Part shown: piece by piece, positions 61,090 to 64,000 of the stretch
Numbering within the stretch: the stretch's first letter is position 1
Layout of the letters: every line of letters starts with the position of its first letter
From: JBFMFB01 sp040752115
GTDB taxonomy: Bacteria; Pseudomonadota; Gammaproteobacteria; Burkholderiales; Sulfuricellaceae
Direction: 5' to 3'
Length of the DNA stretch: 64,000 bases
NCBI GenBank assembly: GCA_040752115.1
Contig: JBFMFB010000003.1
Span: 42,255-106,254, forward strand
The notes under the pieces: model-generated
What the model saw: only the letters and a program-made list of their open reading frames with translations
Told to the model about the DNA's origin: nothing
Database searches by the model: none
Made by a program: the position numbers and the translations under genes

Positions 61090-61225
61090 TTGGACGCAGA
61101 TAAAATCTGATTACCGCTGATGATTCAATTCGTTGAAGAAATGCTCCCCTCGGCTATATGGTGAGCGCAGATAGGCCAACGATTTCCTGTTCTGTCTGTG
61201 TTTATCTGCGGTCATCCGCGTCCAA
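61090..61225. repeat. GGACGC...GCGTCC inverted repeat
   Basis: TTTATCTGCGGTCATCCGCG at 61201-61220, continuing into TCCAA to 61225, is the reverse complement of TTGGACGC plus GATTACCGCTGAT-like sequence at 61090-61123; the left arm has an extra AGATAAAATCT. It fills most of the 179-base gap before aat. Confidence 0.65.
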
Positions 61226-61255
61226 CGACTTTTTCTGGGTTGCCCCAGGAATGAC

Positions 61256-61954
61256 ATGATCCCCTGGCTCGATCACGACACCCCCTTCCCTCCGCCTGAA
61301 GACGCGCTGCAGGAACCCAACGGGCTGCTCGCAGCCGGCGCCGACCTGTCCGAAAAGCGCCTGATCGACGCCTATTCCAGAGGCATCTTTCCCTGGTTCA
61401 GCCGCGGCGAGCCGATCCTATGGTGGAGCCCGGATCCGCGCATGGTGCTGTTTCCCGCGGAACTGAAAATCTCGCGCTCGCTGCGCAAGACGCTCAGGAA
61501 ACGCACTGCCGAGATCCGGACCGACACCGCTTTCCGCCAGGTCATGCTGGGCTGCGCGGCGCCGCGCAAGGACCAGCCCGGCACCTGGATCAGCCCGGCA
61601 ATGATCGCCGCCTACACCCGTCTGTTCGAGGCCGGCCTCGCCCATTCGGTGGAAACCTGGATAAATGGCGAGCTGGCCGGCGGGCTGTACGGCGTGGCGC
61701 TGGGGCGCATGTTCTACGGCGAATCCATGTTCTCGCGCGCCACCGACAGCTCCAAGATCGCCTTCGTGCATCTGGTGAAACAGCTCCAGCGCTGGGACTT
61801 CGGCATGATCGACTGCCAGATGAAAACCGCGCACCTGGCCTCGCTCGGCGCCCGCGAAGTCCCGCGCGCGGAATTTCTGCGCAAATTGCGCGAACTGATA
61901 GAATACCCTTCCGTTCCCGGCCCTTGGCGGTTCGACGATGACCTTGCTGAATGA
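61256..61954 (+). CDS. aat: Leucyl/phenylalanyl-tRNA-protein transferase
   Basis: 232 residues. LDHDTPFPPPEDALQEPNGL, SRGIFPWFSRGEPILWWSPD and GGLYGVALGRMFYGESMFSR are diagnostic. Adds Leu/Phe to proteins with N-terminal Arg/Lys, marking them for ClpAP. AGGA before the ATG. Overlaps bpt by 17 bases. Confidence 0.96.
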   Translation: MIPWLDHDTPFPPPEDALQEPNGLLAAGADLSEKRLIDAYSRGIFPWFSRGEPILWWSPDPRMVLFPAELKISRSLRKTLRKRTAEIRTDTAFRQVMLGCAAPRKDQPGTWISPAMIAAYTRLFEAGLAHSVETWINGELAGGLYGVALGRMFYGESMFSRATDSSKIAFVHLVKQLQRWDFGMIDCQMKTAHLASLGAREVPRAEFLRKLRELIEYPSVPGPWRFDDDLAE

Positions 61955-62666
61955 CTTTCCGCTGCGCCACGTGCAGTTCTACCTCACGGCGCCCTATCCG
62001 TGCAGCTATCTGGAGGGGAATATCGCGCGCTCGGAGGTTGCCGCTCCCGGCGAACTGGTGAACGACGCCGTTTACAGCGAGCTGATCAAGGCCGGATTCC
62101 GCCGCAGCGGGCTGTACACCTACCGCCCGCGATGCGATGCCTGCCGCGCCTGCGTGCCGGTGCGGCTGGCAATCCGGGATTTCGCGCCGAACCGCTCCCA
62201 GCGCCGCGCCTGGAAGCGGCACGGCAACCTCCGCGCCGACCTGAAGGAACTGCAGTTCGAGGCGGAACATTGCGATCTCTACCGCCGCTACCAGTCCGCG
62301 CGGCACCCGGGCGGCGGCATGGATCAGGATGACCGGGAGCAGTACGAGCAATTCCTGCTGCGGAGCGGCGTCACCTCGTTCCTGGTCGAATTCCGCGAGG
62401 AAAACGTGCTGCGCATGGTCAGCCTGGTGGACAAGGTGCGGGACGGCCTGTCCTCGGTCTACACCTTCTACGACCCCGACCAGGCTCACGCCAGCTTCGG
62501 CACCTACAACATCCTGTGGCAGGCCGAACTGTGCCGGCAGCTCGAGCTGCCCTACCTGTACCTCGGCTACTGGATCGCGCAAAGCCGAAAAATGGCCTAC
62601 AAGGCCAATTTCCGTCCGCTGGAGGGTTTGCAGGAAGGAAGCTGGCAACGCCTGCCGGGGTCTTAG
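61938..62666 (+). CDS. bpt: Aspartate/glutamate leucyltransferase
   Basis: 242 residues of the ATE/Bpt family: YPCSYLEGNIARSEV at the N-terminus, YTYRPRCDACRACVPVRL, YIAQSRKMAYKANFRP-type C-terminus (YWIAQSRKMAYKANFRPLEG). In bacteria it adds Leu to N-terminal Asp/Glu. Works with aat in the N-end rule. Followed by a 384-base gap filled by the 260-bp repeat. Confidence 0.93.
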   Translation: MTLLNDFPLRHVQFYLTAPYPCSYLEGNIARSEVAAPGELVNDAVYSELIKAGFRRSGLYTYRPRCDACRACVPVRLAIRDFAPNRSQRRAWKRHGNLRADLKELQFEAEHCDLYRRYQSARHPGGGMDQDDREQYEQFLLRSGVTSFLVEFREENVLRMVSLVDKVRDGLSSVYTFYDPDQAHASFGTYNILWQAELCRQLELPYLYLGYWIAQSRKMAYKANFRPLEGLQEGSWQRLPGS

Positions 62667-62714
62667 AAATGCTCTGCGCCTCTTGTTTGAGGCTGGTAAA
62701 CCACCTGCATTACC

Positions 62715-62974
62715 CAACGCAGCAGGGCCGTTTGCACCGTGACGCTTTTGGGGCCCCTGCGAGCCGCCGAGTAGCACAGCCGGGCCGGGGGATGTCGGCG
62801 AGCACTGTCTGAGCTCCGCGCGGCGAAGGATGCGCAGCATACTTCGGCGCAAGGGCGAGTTGCGCAGCCGCCCGGCCCGGCGAGCAACGCAGGGAAGTCG
62901 CCCAACAGGGCGACCGGCGAACCGGGGTGTCCTTCTTTTCGGTTACCTTTTCTTGGACAAGCAAGAAAAGGTAA
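62715..62974. repeat. 260-bp hairpin-rich repeat, copy 1
   Basis: Aligns without gaps to 63741-64000 (offset 1026), 18 mismatches in 260. Contains GTCGCCC-AACA-GGGCGAC, GC-rich complementary blocks CCGGGCCGG/CCGGCCCGG and a 13-bp stem TTACCTTTTCTTG/CAAGAAAAGGTAA. Encodes no convincing protein; open frames through it are shadows. Confidence 0.88.
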
Positions 62975-63050
62975 CTGCCCCGCCGGGGCATCGCCGGCAC
63001 CCAATCAACCCGCGCGCAGCGCGACACATGACGAGCACTTATGCGTACGT

Positions 63051-63665
63051 CTAATCCTTCCTGGCAGACAGCACGATCATTTCGCCATCGTCGAAATGAT
63101 CGATCAGAATCCGTTTCACCCTGTCCTGCCAGAGCGCCCCGAACTCGCGCTTTTCTTCGCCGCTCGCGACGCCCGCCATCATTTTCTGCATCAGGTCGCG
63201 CGCAAGCGGGGAAAGCGGCACGGATGAGGGGTTGTAGCTCGCGTCCACGCAGGCCCCGTTATCCTTGCGGGTGAAGCGGAGTTCGGCCGCGATCTCGGCG
63301 TCGTAGAACAGCAGGTTCCTGCGGTCGAAGCGCCCGCCGATCCCCTTGAAGCCCGTCTCCCGCGTGGCGCCGGTCAGCAGGCTGACGACATTGGCGATCA
63401 CGCCGGTCACGCCATCCGCCGCGCCGTCACGGAACTCGACCTGCACCGCTCCCCGCTCGGGCATGCCGCCGGCATAGAGGTATCCCAGCGCCTTGAGGGT
63501 GGTCAGGTAGGCCCCGGCCACGGTGGGACAGGAATGGCCGGCCAGCTTCACCGCATCCAGATAGGCATATTCGATGACGCCGTTTTCCGCCGCCCCGAGA
63601 AATTCGGCCAGCGGATCATGCAGCGTGATTTTGGCGACATCGTCGAAAAAAGCCGGGTATTTCAT
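63051..63665 (-). CDS. FmdE-family protein
   Basis: 204 residues. DPLAEFLGAAENGVIEYAYL and the motif LAGHSCPTVAGAYLTT match FmdE (pfam02663-like), known from formylmethanofuran dehydrogenase operons and from bacterial orphans of unclear function; GHxCP likely binds metal. Start at MKYPAFFDDVAK; the 71 residues of frame before it read through the repeat. It lies alone between two repeat copies. Confidence 0.8.
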   Translation of the reverse strand: MKYPAFFDDVAKITLHDPLAEFLGAAENGVIEYAYLDAVKLAGHSCPTVAGAYLTTLKALGYLYAGGMPERGAVQVEFRDGAADGVTGVIANVVSLLTGATRETGFKGIGGRFDRRNLLFYDAEIAAELRFTRKDNGACVDASYNPSSVPLSPLARDLMQKMMAGVASGEEKREFGALWQDRVKRILIDHFDDGEMIVLSARKD

Positions 63666-63740
63666 GTTTCTGGATTCCTGCTGATGAGAGAAGTGAAAAT
63701 CGGCCGCTATTGAACCTCGTAAAAAACAACTGCAGGACCA

Positions 63741-64000
63741 CAACGCAGCCATGCTGTTTGCACAGCGACGTTTCTCGGGCCCCTGCGAGCCGCCGAGTAG
63801 CGCAGCCGGGCCGGGGGAAGTCGGCGAGCACTGTCCGAGCTCCGCGCGTCGAAGGATGCGCAGCATACTTCGACGCAAGGGCGAGTTGCGCAGCCGCCCG
63901 GCCCGGCGAGCAACGCAGGGAAGTCGCCCTTTAGGGCGACCGGCGAACCGGGGTGTCCTTCTTTTGGGTTACCTTTTCTTGGACAAGCAAGAAAAGGTAA
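63741..64000. repeat. 260-bp hairpin-rich repeat, copy 2, runs to window edge
   Basis: Second copy of 62715-62974; the loop of the GTCGCCC hairpin differs (TTTA for AACA) while its stem is unchanged, and the CGTCGAAG/CTTCGACG arms pair perfectly here but not in copy 1. It may continue beyond 64000. Confidence 0.88.

Noticed and set aside
62663..63027. Overlapping open frames of about 105-113 residues across the 260-bp repeat
   Set aside because: Several frames are open only because the repeat is GC-rich; the same nonsense peptides recur in copy 2, and hairpin structure explains the conservation better.
63666..63878. 71-residue N-terminal extension of the FmdE-family gene
   Set aside because: It reads through repeat copy 2; homologous sequence begins at MKYPAFFDD.

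Overview
The window looks like a chromosomal segment of a denitrifying betaproteobacterium, probably near the Nitrosomonadales/Gallionellales/Sulfuricellaceae. This is inferred from gene order (alaA-hom-thrC; rpsF-priB-rpsR-rplI-dnaB-alr-radA; tig-clpP-clpX-lon-hupB; bamD facing rluD-pgeF), GC-rich codon use, a complete nos (nitrous oxide reductase) locus and squalene genes hpnCDE. Most of it is well-filled housekeeping DNA. The accessory content is the nos locus, a Ser/Thr kinase-phosphatase-FHA island, an RND metal-efflux operon and many small inverted-repeat elements.

Layout. 1-10.4 kb: tail of an RsmI-like methyltransferase, threonine genes (alaA, hom, thrC), a Mth938-type protein, a small membrane protein, rimO, a ZIP transporter, pgeF, rluD and divergent bamD. 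10.6-20 kb: nos locus on the minus strand. nosZ has its own FNR-type box and a UUCG-tetraloop terminator. nosR, behind a second FNR-type box, starts nosRDFYL, which continues into a two-gene toxin-antitoxin-like pair and a second NosL-like gene. 20-24.5 kb: dnaQ, rnhA, a methyltransferase, gloB, mltD. 24.5-31 kb: yejABEF peptide importer and fabI. 31-39.7 kb: ppiD, tRNA-Asp, tRNA-Val, hupB, lon (clear sigma-32 promoter), clpX, clpP, tig, tRNA-Leu. 39.7-43.5 kb: hpnC, hpnD, hpnE and a YciK-like SDR lacking the usual catalytic Tyr.

43.5-48.8 kb: two paralogous FHA-PP2C pairs on the minus strand flank a plus-strand kinase and TssQ-like lipoprotein. This resembles type VI secretion signalling, but no T6SS structural gene is present. 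48.8-54.5 kb: radA, alr, dnaB, rplI, rpsR, priB, rpsF. The alr-dnaB gap holds an 86-bp-period tandem repeat ending in a 46-bp perfect palindrome that contains the dnaB stop codon. 54.6-61.1 kb: secreted protein, RND adaptor, RND permease, DUF3240 protein and outer-membrane factor. 61.2-64 kb: N-end-rule transferases aat and bpt, then an FmdE-family gene bracketed by two copies of a ~260-bp hairpin-rich repeat, the second running off the end.

Coding starts were chosen from Shine-Dalgarno spacing, conserved N-termini and overlaps. Family names come from motif recognition only; no database search was run.
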